DNA of 64,000 nucleotides from Bryopsis sp. KO-2023 (GCA_030272585.1 BSYQ01000004.1:1860001-1924000); one strand, 5' to 3'. Counted from the stretch's first letter, positions 35,223 through 48,109 are shown. Notes: generated by a model from the letters alone, not told the origin. Program-made: numbers and translations.

Positions 35223-36932
35223 GAGAGAGAGAGAGAGAGAGAGAGTGTGTGCCAAGATTGAGCTTCTGATTTTGGGGGACTGGTTCTGAATTCACCACCA
35301 CGACCGCCACCCCTCCAAGAAAATCAACGAAAGAAGTGGTGCTGCCTTTGAAGAAGCACAAATGTTCGAGGGCCTAGGACTACCAGACCCCATCAGAGGG
35401 GCAACTATTGTGAATGTGCCTCACGTAAACCAAAAAGAAAAGTGGTATGTTGTGCACCTCCCCCCCCCCCCCCCCTCAATACCTCAATGGTCTCGCCCGT
35501 GTATTTTGTTGGCCTCGGAAAAAATCTCGACTAGACTCAGATTTGAATGGAGCAAATGCGCTGTCGAAGGAAATTTGAGTGCTCTGCCCTTAAGGCAGAG
35601 CATGCAGGAAGAAGCTTCTTCCTGCATGGAGCCTGAGATGTTTGGTTTGGTGGTGTTGCTTGACTCAGGGACTGTGGTTTGGCTTGCCTGATGATGGTGC
35701 TGAAGGGAAAGGGGGTGAAGGATTGCGACCTAGATTATCTCAAGAAGCTATGCCCCACCAAAAGGTGGGAAACGGAATTGTTTGTTCAAATCCTCCTGAT
35801 TTTTTTCTTTTTTTTTTCTTTTGCTTGTTGGTGCGGATGTACACTTTTGCAATTGAGATGGCGGTCGAGGGTGTGTTTTGCTTTTCTTGCGTTTGTTTTG
35901 TATTTTTGTTGGGTTGTAATGGATCAGTTTCGTGTCTGTGGCCACTTGCTGTTCTTTTTCTGGATCCTGGATGGATGTATTTTCCCCTCAACAGCGCGAT
36001 AGAAGTGATCATAAAAAATTGTAGCCTAAATTTCGAAATTCTGGAGCCATTATGAGGAGTGGAAATTGAACCCTGTTAGGGCCCATAGAAGAAAAACTAA
36101 AGGCACAGCTGGCTTTTCCACTCTTTCTTAGTTTAGGGATTGAAGAGAATGTTTCTCGTTCAAATGAAAGAAAAGACATCGCCACCACCGGGTGTTTTGT
36201 TTCTTTGTTTCGATTTAATGTATCCGCTTCCCACCACCTCATGTTTTGTTTTTGGGTCCAATTTGAGATATCTGCTGCCCACAACTGGGTGTTTTGGTAT
36301 TTTTTTCGGGTTCGATTTGAGATATATCCGCTGCCCTGTGGACATGCAGTATTTGGACGATAGACCTAGCATATCTCCTGAGACGTTTCGGTGTGGACCT
36401 CGCTTACTTCACCATAACTGTTGGAACCAACCCCAAATACGCATCGGAGTCTTTCTATGTGGACCACCTACAGGAGGATCAGCATAGAGTTGACCAGCTG
36501 TTCTCAGAGGCACCCGACCACAGCATCCCCATATATGAGTGTGCATTGCCCATAGAAACGCTAACAAAAATTTGTCGGCACGGATCCTACACCATCATCG
36601 CCCTTGTTGAAAAAAACACCCTCTGGAAATCCACCAACAGGGGGCAATGGTGGCTGGATTCGCTGTGTGGAATGGTGGGGGGTTATGTAGGGCACTATGT
36701 CTTGATATGTGGGCATCATCCCAAACGAAACGAGTTCTTGATAAGGGATCCTGCAATGTCGATAGCTAGGGGGGTTTGGGTGGGTGCTCATGCCTTGGAT
36801 GCGGCTAGGAAAGCTTTCGGAACTGACGAGGATTTGTTGCTTGTGTCGATGAACGGGGTGGAGAAAAGCATCGGGGGGAATTCGGGGGTCGATTTTGAAA
36901 GCATGCTGTCTGGTGGGGTGGTCAAATGTTGA
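34378..36932 (+). CDS. GUCD1-like (plant GC1-type) protein
   Basis: This belongs to the guanylyl-cyclase-domain-containing 1 family, which has a papain/C39-like fold; plant members have been reported as guanylyl cyclases. Four exons give 294 aa: 34378-34492, 35354-35444, 35669-35764 and 36350-36932. Conserved blocks in order are VNVPHVNQKEKW, DCGLACLMMVL, SIWTIDLAYLLRRFGVDLAY, FTITVGTNPKY, GYVGHYVLICG, FLIRDPA and AARKAFGTDEDLLLV. The Cys of DCGLAC, His of GHYV and Asp of RDP fit the position of a C39-type triad. All three introns join in phase. An alternative first exon (34161-34311), encoding a hydrophobic start (MSGAFILFALLCLASFLVLH), ends in the same phase. The intron 35445-35668 contains two adjacent palindromes, and the first intron a long GA tract. 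Confidence 0.87.
35116..35250. repeat. GA-rich microsatellite in GUCD1 intron 1
   Basis: An interrupted (GA)n tract of about 135 bases runs in the intron between the first and second exons. Long Ser/Leu frames on the minus strand are artefacts of it. Confidence 0.9.
35580..35627. repeat. Two abutting palindromes in a GUCD1 intron
   Basis: The first is a 9-bp stem, TGCTCTGCC (35580-35588) and GGCAGAGCA (35594-35602), with a 5-base loop. The second, 35602-35627, is a perfect 26-bp palindrome centred on AAGCTT. They share one base. Confidence 0.85.
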
Positions 36933-38855
36933 TTTCAGCGGCGGGGTGGGGGAAAAAGAGAAGATGGCATTTGACATGGGATAGGGAGAGGGACAAAAGT
37001 TGCTTGAAATGGAAAAATCAAGAGACAAACATTTGACGCAAGAAATGGATGAATACAAAGAGATTAAGAAGGGGTGGAGGGGGGGTAATGCCAGTTGATT
37101 TTTAAGTTGGGGTCTGATGTGCTGTTTTCTGCCCTCCTTTTTTTGGTATTGGTATTGTTGTGGGGATTTTCTGATTTCCCTGAGGGATTTGGTATCCAGA
37201 CTTGAGACCTTTTTGGAAATTTTTCCCGCAGTCTCAGTAGGGAAAAACCTCAAGAAGCCTTCTCTTTTCTCTTTTTTTAGGAAAGAACAGAAGGGAGGGA
37301 CTGCAATCTTCTGAGATGCATTTTAGGTCAACGGTGTTTCAGTTTTGGGGATTGGCACAGGTGGAGGAAGATGGGAAAAAAAAAAGTAAAGAAAGAGCTA
37401 AATTATGAGAGAGAGAGAGAGAGAGAGAGGGAGGGAGAGGGTCCATTAGGGAGCGAGTGAATGAAACGTGTACAGGGGAGTGAATGAGTGAATGCAATGT
37501 ATTTTTAGAGAGAGGTAGAGAGAGATTCCTAATATTCCCAGAGAGAGATTGAGAGAGAGAGAGAGCCGTTTTGATTGCATTCAGAGTTTGGGGATTGGGA
37601 CCGTTGGAGATGTTGTGAAAACTGGAGAACCTCGAATGTATATTTTGTTTTGATGTCAAGTTTTCCGCCTCGTTGCTGCCCCCAAAGGACAAAAAGACAT
37701 AAGAGACATCCATGCACAGCACACATCCGCGATCCATCAACGCCCGCGTCAAAATGATGTTTCATGTACCCCCCGCGATGAAAGCAGCGCTCTGCAACCA
37801 CTGCCAGCTGCCGATTCCGACCATTGGGATATTCCGACCACACACTAATTCTACCCAACTCACGTATCTCGTCTTAGTGTGCCGAAATCTGTATGTAATA
37901 ATGATGGCTTGTTTTGAGGGGTGTCTTTCTGCGGCGGCATGAGCAGCAAGACATTCTTGTTTGAATTCCGCACCGGCCCCCACCACAAGAACGCTCGTCG
38001 CTGTACGGAAACGATGGCGCCGAATCCCACAGATGATGTGATTCGTTGCCATATATACAGCGTCCAACGAGGACAGTTGGCAGCCTCGAGCTCGCATCGC
38101 GCGTTTTTCCCTGGCGTGCGGCTGAGGGGCCCCATGGCGCTTTGGCGTGACAGATTTATTTTAAACAAAAGTCGGACTCTCAGATGCATTTGACGATATC
38201 GCTCAAAATGCCGTCCCAACAGCGATGGTCCTCCGCAAATTTCCTAAATCCGCCGGGTGTTTCAGCACCAAGTTCGCGTCCATATCTTATCGCAGGGAAG
38301 TCACCGCTTTCCGTTGCATGGGGGCAACCTAACCTGACCAACCCGCTGCCCGACCTGACAAAGTCGATACGAGTGTGGCACAGCTTTGCTTTCCCGTAAG
38401 GTCGACGGCTGGCGAGAAACGAATGTTTCCTTAGTCACTCTAGAAACTAACCCGAGTTTCTCTTAGTGTGGGACGGGGTGCGAACCGCTCGTGCTTTCGT
38501 AGTTCTTACTCCGCTGCGCCCTGACGTGGGAATTGCCGTTGGTGTCGTGGGGTTGTAGGAAGAGTTGCGGTTTTGCGGTGCTTGAAGTATCATGACCCTT
38601 GGACCCGCCAAAGACGGAGCGGCGACAGGACCTAGGGGAAAATTCGCTGCTTCCGCATCTTTCCTCTACAGGAAGATCATTTTCCCCTTCATTCCGGTAA
38701 CCGCCTGCGATTTCGAAAGAAAAACCATGCCACTGTGTTGTCACCAATTGTGGTGGTTTGCCTGTTGTTGTTTTTTTTCGCGGAGCTTCAGGACGCTTTT
38801 CACAGCTTTTTTTTTTTGTTCGAAAAAATTTCTGTGACGGTGTGCGCAGATTTGC
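36933..38855. other. Intergenic DNA with GA microsatellites
   Basis: GA-rich tracts lie at about 37406-37442 and 37508-37565. Open frames at 37700-38400 on both strands overlap each other and show no recognisable features. The right end should contain the promoter, and possibly an upstream exon, of the next gene. Confidence 0.4.
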
Positions 38856-40736
38856 ATGAGCCCAGGGAGTTTGAAGGACTCCGTCGCGGACACGTTGTGC
38901 CGCTCCGAACGCAATAAACGCTTCCATGACGGCGAAATCACGCAGCTGCATGTGGGAAGGTGCAAATCAGAGACGTCGTCCATCACGATCATCGATCGAT
39001 CGAGTTTGGAGGAGCGGCTGCGAAATCTCGAGTCGGACCCGAGAACTGAACAGGTGGAGCCCGTGGTGGCGCTCTCGGTGCACGGCTGGGCGCGAGGGCA
39101 CGAAAGAAACGTGGTGGAGGCGTTGAAGCGTGGGCTGAGGGCGGCGCGTATCGTAGTGCACGAGATCGTCAGCCCGGCAGACGTTTTGGTCATGTTTCAT
39201 GACATGACCATGGGAATGAATGTGGAGCACTTGCTGGGCCGAATGAGGCATGCAGCAGGTGGGACCCCCCCTTAAAAAAAAACCCATCCAAACACCCCTC
39301 TGAACCAGTTTTTTGCCTCTCGATTCCCTCCAATCAGGAAAAACAAAATGTCATGTCAAAGCAATTATCCCTCGGGATGGGTTCTATGTACTTCCTTGTT
39401 TTATGGGGGCTAAGGCATCTGTCTGCATGGGTGGCAGCAGGAAAGGAAATTATAAATTATTATTATGTGTGTTGATGTTGGGTGGAGTCCTGTGGGTCTG
39501 ACAAAAGAGGCCTTCCCACCATCGTTTTTTCTTAAACACAATTTGGTCATTGTCTCTCCTTCAGCTTACAGCAATGCGCAAGATGTGGTGCTGGTATTGA
39601 TGGAGGCAGAGAAGCCAAGGCCCTCCAAGAACGGCAATCCCCATCCAGTGAAATTCAAAGGACGTGAGAAGGTGGGGGAGCGGAGCTGGCATATGCTGTG
39701 CGCAGCCGCATCACTTGTTGTAGAGTATTCGTACCTGACGACCGACGGGTCCAATCAAATCCATCCACACAATGAGGGGGCCTTGGCCGAAATCGTGAAC
39801 CATGTATGTTCTTGGGTATCTGGGAGGGACAGCATCGGGATGTCGGTGGAATGCAGCCACCAGGCGGCGGTGGAGCTTGGTGGTGGTGTCCGAAACACCC
39901 CGACCATTTCGCTGGGGGGCCGGGCAGTGGGGACGGTATCTTCTTGTGGGGGTGGGCCAGTCCATCTCTCTTCGGCTGCTATTGCTTCTGCCAGGATGCA
40001 GGGCATGAATTCAGCCACGTTGGGGGGGGGCAGCAGGGATTCTTTCGGGTCCTTACTCGACAGCTGCGTTTCGATCAGCGAGTCAGACGTACCTGTGGTG
40101 GTGTCTGCCAGCAGCAGGCACGGAGTGAGTGTGGATAACGTTGTGGGAGTGTCCGGTGGGGTTCCCCCGATAGAGGAGCACGTCCCGTTGATGGGCGATC
40201 GCTGTTCGATGGACCACACCGCTGCCAAGGCGGCGGTGTCTCACAGCTTGACTAATGGGAGGGGTTACTCAGCGGGGACAAGGAAACAGGATGCTTCACC
40301 GTCTTCACGCTCTTTGTCATGGTCTGGGTGGGATCTGTCTAAGTCGGACCTCCCACAAGGGAGCCGAGGGAGCAACAGCCCGGAGAAGGCAGCCCCACCG
40401 AGGAAAAGTGTGACTGCAGAGGGTGTCGATGGTGGGCACAGGTTAGGGATGAGGGTGGAAAATCGTGGGGGGACCTTGCCACGCAATCAGTTTCTGATGG
40501 GGGTTGGGAGTGAGGAAATCAAAAGGCAAGGTGCTGCCCAACCGAATAAAAAAGGGGTCCCTGTGTCGTCTGGCAAGCGGGAAAACGAAATGGTGAAAAA
40601 TCGAAGGCATGAGAAGAAATCTACCTTACCAAGGACAGATGTTGCCACCGGAAAACATGGGAGAGTCCAAAAAGCTCTTAGTCAGCATCCCAATGTGCGT
40701 GATGTTGGCGGGGCTTTCGAAATGGATATTGGTTGA
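38856..40736 (+). CDS. Unrecognised 524-aa protein
   Basis: I do not recognise this protein. Two exons (38856-39258 and 39565-40736) join in phase with a clean GT..AG intron and give 524 aa. The first ~240 residues look folded: an amphipathic stretch (SLEERLRNLESDP), VVALSVHGWARGHERNVVEA, then VSPADVLVMFHDMTMGMNVE and, after the intron, SNAQDVVLVLMEAEKP and WHMLCAAASLVVEYSYLTTD. The remaining ~280 residues are low in hydrophobics and rich in Ser, Gly and basic residues (for example KRENEMVKNRRHEKKS), suggesting a disordered tail. No signal peptide or membrane segment is seen. The ATG at 38856 is only the first in frame; an upstream exon is possible. The nearest neighbour downstream is the convergent SAND-ARID gene. 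Confidence 0.6.
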
Positions 40737-43700
40737 AGGGGGGGGGCGGGGGGGGAGGAAAAGAAGAAAGAACTGGGTGCTGGGAAGGAAGGGGAGTAAA
40801 CGGGTGGGGTGTGGGGGGGTGGGAAAGGAAATATTTGGTTTGGACAAAAAAAAGAAGAAAGAGTGCTCGACATGTATTGGATATCTTTCATTGTTTTCTT
40901 TTGCGGTGGCGATTTTGCACTTTTTTTTTGAATCTTTCTTTCTTAGTGTTTTTTTCGCAGACTGTCAATTTTTGATAGGAGTGGGGTTTTATGAGAGAAA
41001 TCTCTGTGAAATTCGAAAGGGAGATTTTCAATGTTAATGGAAAGCATTTGATTGGCGTGCAATCTGTGATGTGTGAGGTGAAATGGGAAAAAAAACGGGT
41101 GATGTCGGAGGGTGAAAAAAAAAAAAAAAAAAAGAGAAAAAGTGAAAAGAGAGGGAAATCTATGTATACTTTTCGGGTGTAGTTAGGGCAGGGATTTTGG
41201 GCAGACAAAAGATGTGCATAAAGTTACTGAAATTGAATTTCCTGGAAAAGGGAAATGGAGTTGTGTGAGGTTTTCCCTCGAAAGTATTGAGGACTGCGGG
41301 TGTGCGAGTGGTTTAATATTTTCACTTGTCAAAAAGAAAAGCAAAATATGGGGCGTGCTGTACAATGAACCGGGGGTGGGGAAAAGCATGGCGTTTTTCA
41401 GCTGTGTTGGGACTGTGGACTGGGGGAAGTCAGGATGGTGGAGGAGGTTTTGTGGGATTCTGTTTGTTTGTTTTTTTTTGTTTTTGCTTGCTGGGGGTGA
41501 GGTGGGGGGTGGAAAGGGAGAGAGGAAGGGGGAGAGGGGGGTGGGGGGAATACATGAGTTCGTGCGGTTTTGCTGTTACGAGCGAATCTGAACCTACGCA
41601 CAGGATTGACTGCGTAGATGTTGGAGACTTATGATTGGGGGACAACGTAATTTCCCCCCTTCCCCCACCAGACGAAAAGGAAAAAAAAGAACTTTGGGGG
41701 CAGAAAGAAAAGGTGGGTTTTTTGGGTGGGTTGTCGCATCACCGAGCTGTACAAATATTTTTTGCCAGCTCGGTTTGTGTGAATCGCAACGTGCTCCAAG
41801 TCGTTCCGGATATTCTCATTGAAGCCCCTTTTTTTTCTCTCCCTCTCTTTTTTTTCCACTGAGAAACACCAAAAAAAAAAAAAAAAAAAATTGAAAAATT
41901 GAAAAAAAAAAATCGTATGAGAGAGAACGAAGGGAAATTGGAAAAAATGTTTTTCATTTTGGTTATGGGAAAACCAAAGCAGTTGGCAAAAAATTGTTGC
42001 TGGGGGGAGGAGGGGAGGGGGTTGGGTGGCTCAGTTTTTTTTTGTTTTTTTTTTTTCTTCTGGCCTCCCATAATAATAGAGAAATTATCCAACCACAAAT
42101 TTCTTGCCTGTCAGCACTACATAACACATATACTCCGAATATCTTAATGAAACTTCTCTTTCCCTGTTTTTAATTGGATGTGGGTTTTTTTTTCTGTTTT
42201 CTGAGTTTCGAGGGAAAGGAGAAACCTACCTTGTTTCAAAGTAGGAAAAAAATTTCAAAGAAAGGAGTGGACTTGGCAAAATTATGATATCTTTTTCTTT
42301 TTTTTTCCTCCCCAAAGGTATGTGGGTTTTTTTTTTCCCTCTTTTTTTCCCTCCACAGTGAATTGTACATGTGACCGCGTTGTTTCGCAGAGTCAATATT
42401 CTTACAGAGGTGGAGGGGTGGGGTGGGGAGACTTGAGGGCTTTTTTTTTTCTTTTGGAAAAATATTCCATTAAATATCATGAAAGCTACCATGAGGGGGG
42501 TAATATGTAAAGAGGGTGGTTTTTCTTGTTACTTTTTATGAGGTTTTTTTAGGAAGGGGTGTTGTTGTATGTATGAAATAAAATTTGACTAATGAAAGAG
42601 AGCGATGTATATATGTATATATGTAGAGGAATGGAAGCCTTTTTTTTTTTTTTTTCTTTCCTTATACCTTTCAATCACAATGCTTTCAAGCAGCTTCTAT
42701 TACTATTATTATTGTTATGATAACTTGGCTTTTTCGTTTGATTTTAGGATACCGGGCTTTTGCTTTTTTTGGTTCGTTTATTTATTTTCTTTCTTTCCTT
42801 TTTTTTTTTTGGATGGTAACCCCCCTCCCCCTGGGTTTTTGGTTTCCCTCATTTTGAGGTTGAGGCATTTTTTTTTTTGATGGGGGAAAAAGGGAGGGTT
42901 GGGACATGCTATTGGTAAAAACATTTTCCAAAAACAAAGAAAAAGAAGAAGAAGAAGAAGAAACAACACTCGAAATATGTAAGAAATTTGAAACTTTTTT
43001 TTTTTCACCAAGTTGTAGTTTCAAAAAGGGGAAAAAACGGTGGAGTGGGAAAAAGGGAAAGTGGATTTTTTTTTTCCAGCTCTCTAGTTTTATCCTGTCT
43101 CCTTTTTAATGTTTGTTTGAGTCTTCGGAGGGGGGAAAAAAAATTTAGACACCCAATTGTTTCGATCGTTTTCTTTTTCTATTTTTTTTTCTGGTAGTTG
43201 TCCTAGATATGTAATGGAAACACACAAAGAACTAAACAAAAAAAGACCTGAACTAAAAAAAACCAACAAACAAAAACTCTTAAAAAAGAAATGTGGGGAG
43301 AAGGGGAGGAAAAAAAGTATTGGAAAAGACGAGAAAAAAAAAAAATCGTGTATATTTACTGTTTAAGAGAGGCAAAAAAAAAGCGAAAAAAAAAATGTGA
43401 TGGGGAAATTTGAGCTTCTCCCCCTTCTTCCTTGTCAGATATAATCCAGGCAAGAATTGGTCGAAAGGAAAAAAAAAAAAAAAGAAATTGTGCATCTATT
43501 TGTGTGTGTTTTTTTGCGTCCACATTTGATTGGATTGCTTTTGAATGTTTCAGGGAAAAAAAGGGGAAAAAACAAAACAAAACGAAAAACATATGCAATA
43601 CTTTTTGTCAAAAAGAAGGCACATGTGTATATAGTTCCTGGAAAAGCAGTTCTAAAAGAAAACGACGAAAACGACTCTGAAAATTTGCTCGGGCTGGAGA

Positions 43701-44185
43701 AAACAAATTCCATGGAGTTTTTGAATGGCAAAAAAAAAAAAAAATGTGGCACGATGGTGTTTTTTGCGGAGGTATTTTTTTGTCCGTTTCATTTTGTGTG
43801 TACGTTTTCCCCCCCTCCGATATTTGGGAAAAGAATTTTAACTTGTGCAAAAATCGAGAGAGAGAGAGAGAGAGAAGGAAAGGTAGGGGAAAAAAAAGAG
43901 GAAAAAAAACAATCTGGGCGATTTGTAGGCTGATGATATATATGTGCGTTTGTTTGTTTTTTCTCTTCTCGAAATCGCCATGTTGGGCTGGGGTGGGTTG
44001 AATTTAAGTTTGGTTTGAAGCGAGGGTTGGAATTTTTTTTGGGAAAAAAGATAATGGAAAGAGGGGTTGAATGGGGGTGTAAGCGATGGCTCTCATACCA
44101 GGACGGATTTGAGTAAAAAGGAAAATGATGTGCCGAAAGCAGCGTCGTGTCCAGATGCACTGGCATTTTTTACTCTTTTTCTTTT

Positions 44186-44220
44186 TTTTTACGGTTGTCA
44201 AAAAATGACAACCGTAAAAA
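44186..44220. repeat. 15-bp perfect hairpin
   Basis: TTTTTACGGTTGTCA (44186-44200) pairs exactly with 44206-44220 around a five-A loop. It is in noncoding DNA and may be the relic of a small inverted-repeat element. Confidence 0.75.
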
Positions 44221-44673
44221 CAAAAAAACGAAAAAAAATGATCAACATGCAAGTCCATGAAGCAAAGCAAGTATACAGATTTCTATTGGTTTTTCTTGAC
44301 AAAATTTATCGACAATAAAAACGCTAACACCGCTTTCTCCCCAGCCCTTATTATCATTTGTGCACCTAAAAAATGATATCATAATTACAAAACCAAAAAA
44401 AGCCACCACCCTCTTTTTTTCCCAAGAAATAGGGTGGTTCAAAAATAGCCCACACGAATAAGAAACCAGATTTCTACAGCAACTTTGCTGAGTTACCTAA
44501 TAGCTGTTTTCAGCCAAGAAATAGCACAGGCCAGCACGAGCGATTTTTTAAAAGGCTCATGGTGTTTTTTGCTTGTCGGCAGCAGGCCAATGAATTAATT
44601 TTGACATATGTCTGACTGGGGCACAGAGGACGGGTTGTAATCTACTGGTGGGGGGGCATCTTCTTCCTTTGCA

Positions 44674-44943
44674 ATGCTTTGGCTGGTCGCAGTGTTTGTG
44701 CTTTCATTCTTGCTGTTGACCTACACCATCCGAAACCAAATAAGAATAACAAAACATTGGTTGTCAAATCTCAAGAAACCTAATCCCTCTAAGAAGAACC
44801 CCTGTACTGATGGCTCCATTACCACAATTAAAGGGAAAAGGGACGCCGATTCGCTGGTAATAAAACGTGACTTGCGAGGTTTTGTGGAGAATACAGGGAA
44901 AGGCAAGAAGAAGACAGTGTGTGCCATTTTTTTTTTGGCTTAA
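44674..44943 (+). CDS. Possible small membrane protein
   Basis: An 89-codon frame starts with a true ATG and one hydrophobic segment (MLWLVAVFVLSFLLLTYTI), followed by a basic tail (KKPNPSKKNP, GKGKKKTV). It is antisense to, and just beyond, the 3' end of the SAND-ARID gene. No family was recognised and chance is quite possible. Confidence 0.2.
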   Translation: MLWLVAVFVLSFLLLTYTIRNQIRITKHWLSNLKKPNPSKKNPCTDGSITTIKGKRDADSLVIKRDLRGFVENTGKGKKKTVCAIFFLA

Positions 44944-44960
44944 TTTTACCCAGCATGGTT

Positions 44961-47900
44961 TTACCTTACCTCTGTGGGAGCAGTCTCTGCTGCAGATGGC
45001 GCTTGTCCACCACTGAATTGATTAAGCGCCTCCTCCTGGCGTTCAAATCTCAGCAGAAATCTTTGATACACCGACCGAAGGCCATAGCCTATGCTCACCG
45101 CCAACCCACCGCTCATCCCCATCTCTTCCGAAATATCAGCCCACTGCCTCGACATCGTGACTTGGTCAAAACCCCCTGCCATGCGAACCTTTTGGAAAGA
45201 ACCCCAGAAAAACAGGTGTTGGAACCACGACAATTTTGGAGACGGCGGTTAGAGTGGACGGGCTTAAAAGAGGATGACATGGTTCTATTGATCGAACCCT
45301 TGGGCATCACTCTTTGACAATTTCACAATTTCAACACCCTTGGGGTCATACTAGTCATTCAACATTGACACTGATGGGTATTTCATCGAGTTCCGATTTG
45401 TCATCTTTCTGGATGCCCCAGAATTTCATACAAGATTCATTTCAAACGGAATTTCGAACCTTCGAATAGAGTTCTCTGAGGTCGACTTCCTGGCCTCCCA
45501 CAACAGGGGGTTTGTCTGCACCGAAGGCCTCCCAAGGGGTATCGGACGATCGGCCATTCAAATATTCCCCAATCAGCGCCATGCCCTCGGCGCATTCCCT
45601 GGCTATGTGTCGTCGTTTGGGTCCTTGCCCAGATATGTAAGCCTCTCTTCCAGCCTAATACATCCATAGAGTTTTCAGATGTTTTTTTTGGCAAGAATCG
45701 GATTCTCAAATGTGGGATTTAGTGCGTGTGTTCGATGCATGCATATGCAACCTAAATCATGCATCGTGAACTGGCTTACTTATAGGATTTCTCGGATGAA
45801 AATCAACAGCTGCCATTTAGGGTGGAGGAAGGGGGGGGGGGGGGGGGTTCAAAATTGTTTGCTAATCTGGGACCTCATCGACAGTGGATTGCATGCGGCA
45901 TATTTGAAATGTACTTTGTATTATTAAATGTAATTTTTTCTTACCCCATTCCTTTGACATCATTGGGGGATGAAAAATAAGAAAAAGATATTTGTAAAAT
46001 AACAGAAGCAAGCATAAAAAAAAGGCTTCTAAGAATATGATATGGGTGGAGTTCACCTACCAGCACTCCAGGCGCCGATCTGAGCAGAGTCCCTGAAACA
46101 CAACCTCCGGACGATCCATCCGACCGGGCCAAAATCAGGAGCTGTTCGTAAGACATCTGTTTCAAGTCCACTTCTCTGATGCCGGGGCAATTCTCAGCCG
46201 GCCTCAATTTCCCGGGAAGCTCTGCGCAGTCAGGGTCTCCTTGCCTGCATGCAACGAGAGGGGGGAAGGAAATTAGGGCACTCTGGAAACCATGCCGAGT
46301 TTACTTCAACAGAAAAATAGGTGGCCACTCTGACTGAACTGGGTTCAAATACAACCGGATGATAGCTGTACACAATGAACTACCAGAGTTTCGAGTGATT
46401 TGTAAGAAAAAAAAAGCTTGCAATGGCTGCATTACTTACCTGTATCCGACATGACATCTTTCCAAGTGGGCATCCATTGCTATTTTTACCATCGATTGCT
46501 GTTTTTCCTTTTTCTTGAACTCTTTCGTGGGAGTTTGGCAGGCGTTGACAGGCTTCAACACCACCCTGGATGTTTGCCTTTTTTTTTTCGCTTTCGTTTG
46601 ACTGGACCTTTGAACAGTCTTGAGCTCGATACCCCTCTTCTTCAGCCAATCACCGACGGGCCTGCCCACATTACCCTGCCAATAGAACAGCCCCCAAATT
46701 CTCAAATGTGCAAAAAAAAACCAAGCCAGAGAGGATGTGAAGAGGGGGGGGGGTTCATGAAATTGATGTGTCCGATAATATAGCAGAGTGGATCTCCTTT
46801 TTTGTTGCCAATAGCAAAAGAAAAAACTGGACTAAAATGCTTACCTTTGAGTCGAGCACTCTGAGGGTGGTTTTCCACTTTTTTGCAGCACCCTTTCCAC
46901 CCAATCTTTCCATTTCTGTTGGGGATATTTTTCTGGTCAGGCAACCATCCTCCTGGTAGCACAACCAAAAAAATTGGTTCCAATGGAGAGTGCACCACTT
47001 TTTTTTTTTGCCATCTCTCAGAGGAGATGGGATATATTTTTTACTTTTATTAAGAAAAGTGCACCTCATGATTGGGTCGTTTGGTTTATTGCAAAACATG
47101 ATGGGAAAGAAATTCGCCGCCTGACAGTTCTTCCCCCCATTATTAATAACCAAGGTTTACCTGTAGAAGAACGGATGCCTGTTCAACAAGGAAAATTCCA
47201 GATGCCGAACCACAAGCCACTGGAATTGCCCTGGGTTGCTCCACAGAACAGGCCGCAGGAGAGGCTGTCGGTGGTCTGGCAGAAAATCTGTCGGCTACCT
47301 TTAAACACAAAAATAGATTTCACCTCTTGAGAAATCATTTCCCATGGTGGGGATTGAAGCAGGGTGGTTTTCACAAGGACGTTTGGCAATGTTTTTATGA
47401 ATATCAGTTGGGGATATGACAAAAGCTGTTGATATGTGTGGGTGCTCAGAAAGATTGTTTCTGAGGTTTCCTTTCTGCGGTTTTCTTCCCATTTCAAGAG
47501 TAGATTTTTTCCCCGCCTTGCGTGGAAATTTTTGATGAGTCCAGTGAAATTAAAAGAGGAGGGTTTCAATGCATGGAACTGAACTGGGAGGGGGGGGGGG
47601 GGGAGTCGGGGAATTGCTTGCACCGATCGGCATCGATAACCACAACAAACTAGATCGAGGAGCCAACTCGCGTTTTCAACTCGCACCTGTGGAACCCACC
47701 CAGGTGTTTTTTGGTGACCGACTGTTGGGGCGCTCGAAACCAGCGGACGAACGATTGTTTCGACGCAGGTCGCTGGGGGCAACGTAGGGACGAGTTCGCT
47801 CGAGCTCCAGGAGCTCGCTCGGCTGTTCGTCGCCTGGCGGGGATTCAGGAAACCACCTGGGGAACTCATAACAAACGACGGCGTGCTGCGCTGCTCCAAC

Positions 47901-48109
47901 ACGGGTTGAGCGCGAACGTGAACATAGTCCTGGCTCGGGAAACAATCAGTCAGGGTCGTCGCTCCGCAAGCGACGTGGTCCAGAGACGTTCGCCGTTGAG
48001 TTGTGTTTGAGTTGGGGTTTGGTAGTGTCAGGGAACTCGCCGACGGTATCGCGGAAACTTTGAAATCGCCCCACTGGTTCGTGTTTCCCGCCGAAAACTG
48101 GTCGTCCAT
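44961..48109 (-). CDS. SAND-ARID domain DNA-binding protein
   Basis: A predicted nuclear regulator with two DNA-binding modules. Seven exons give 503 aa: 47687-48109, 47161-47298, 46845-46952, 46440-46675, 46061-46244, 45460-45654 and 44961-45188. Residues ~1-160 are Ser/Pro-rich and probably disordered. The SAND domain (~167-245) reads IPVACGSASGIFLVEQ, then DGCLTRKISPTEMERLGGKG, AAKKWKTTLRV and RPVGDWLKKRGI, with the typical TP.E...G...KKWK core. A basic linker follows (KAKKKRQTS). The ARID (~364-490) reads GGQEVDLRELYSKVRMAGGF, DQVTMSRQWADISEEMGM and YGLRSVYQRFLLRFE. All exon phases agree. The stop is taken in frame after TAPTEVR; a GTAAGG donor at that point could instead lead to one more exon. 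SAND and ARID are usually found in separate proteins. Confidence 0.85.

Larger units (their letters stand above)
40737..44960. other. Long low-complexity intergenic region
   Basis: About 4.2 kb is full of A, T and G homopolymer runs (for example 41116-41133, 41872-41890, 42040-42056, 43470-43484) with GA tracts near 43856-43876. The many short frames are homopolymer artefacts. A 15-bp hairpin lies at 44186-44220 and a small hydrophobic ORF at 44674-44943. Confidence 0.55.

Noticed and set aside
34986..35361. Ser/Leu-repeat proteins on the minus strand
   Set aside because: Translation of the (GA)n microsatellite.
37762..38193. Overlapping sense and antisense frames of about 90-110 codons
   Set aside because: Neither shows a domain, signal peptide or convincing splice sites.
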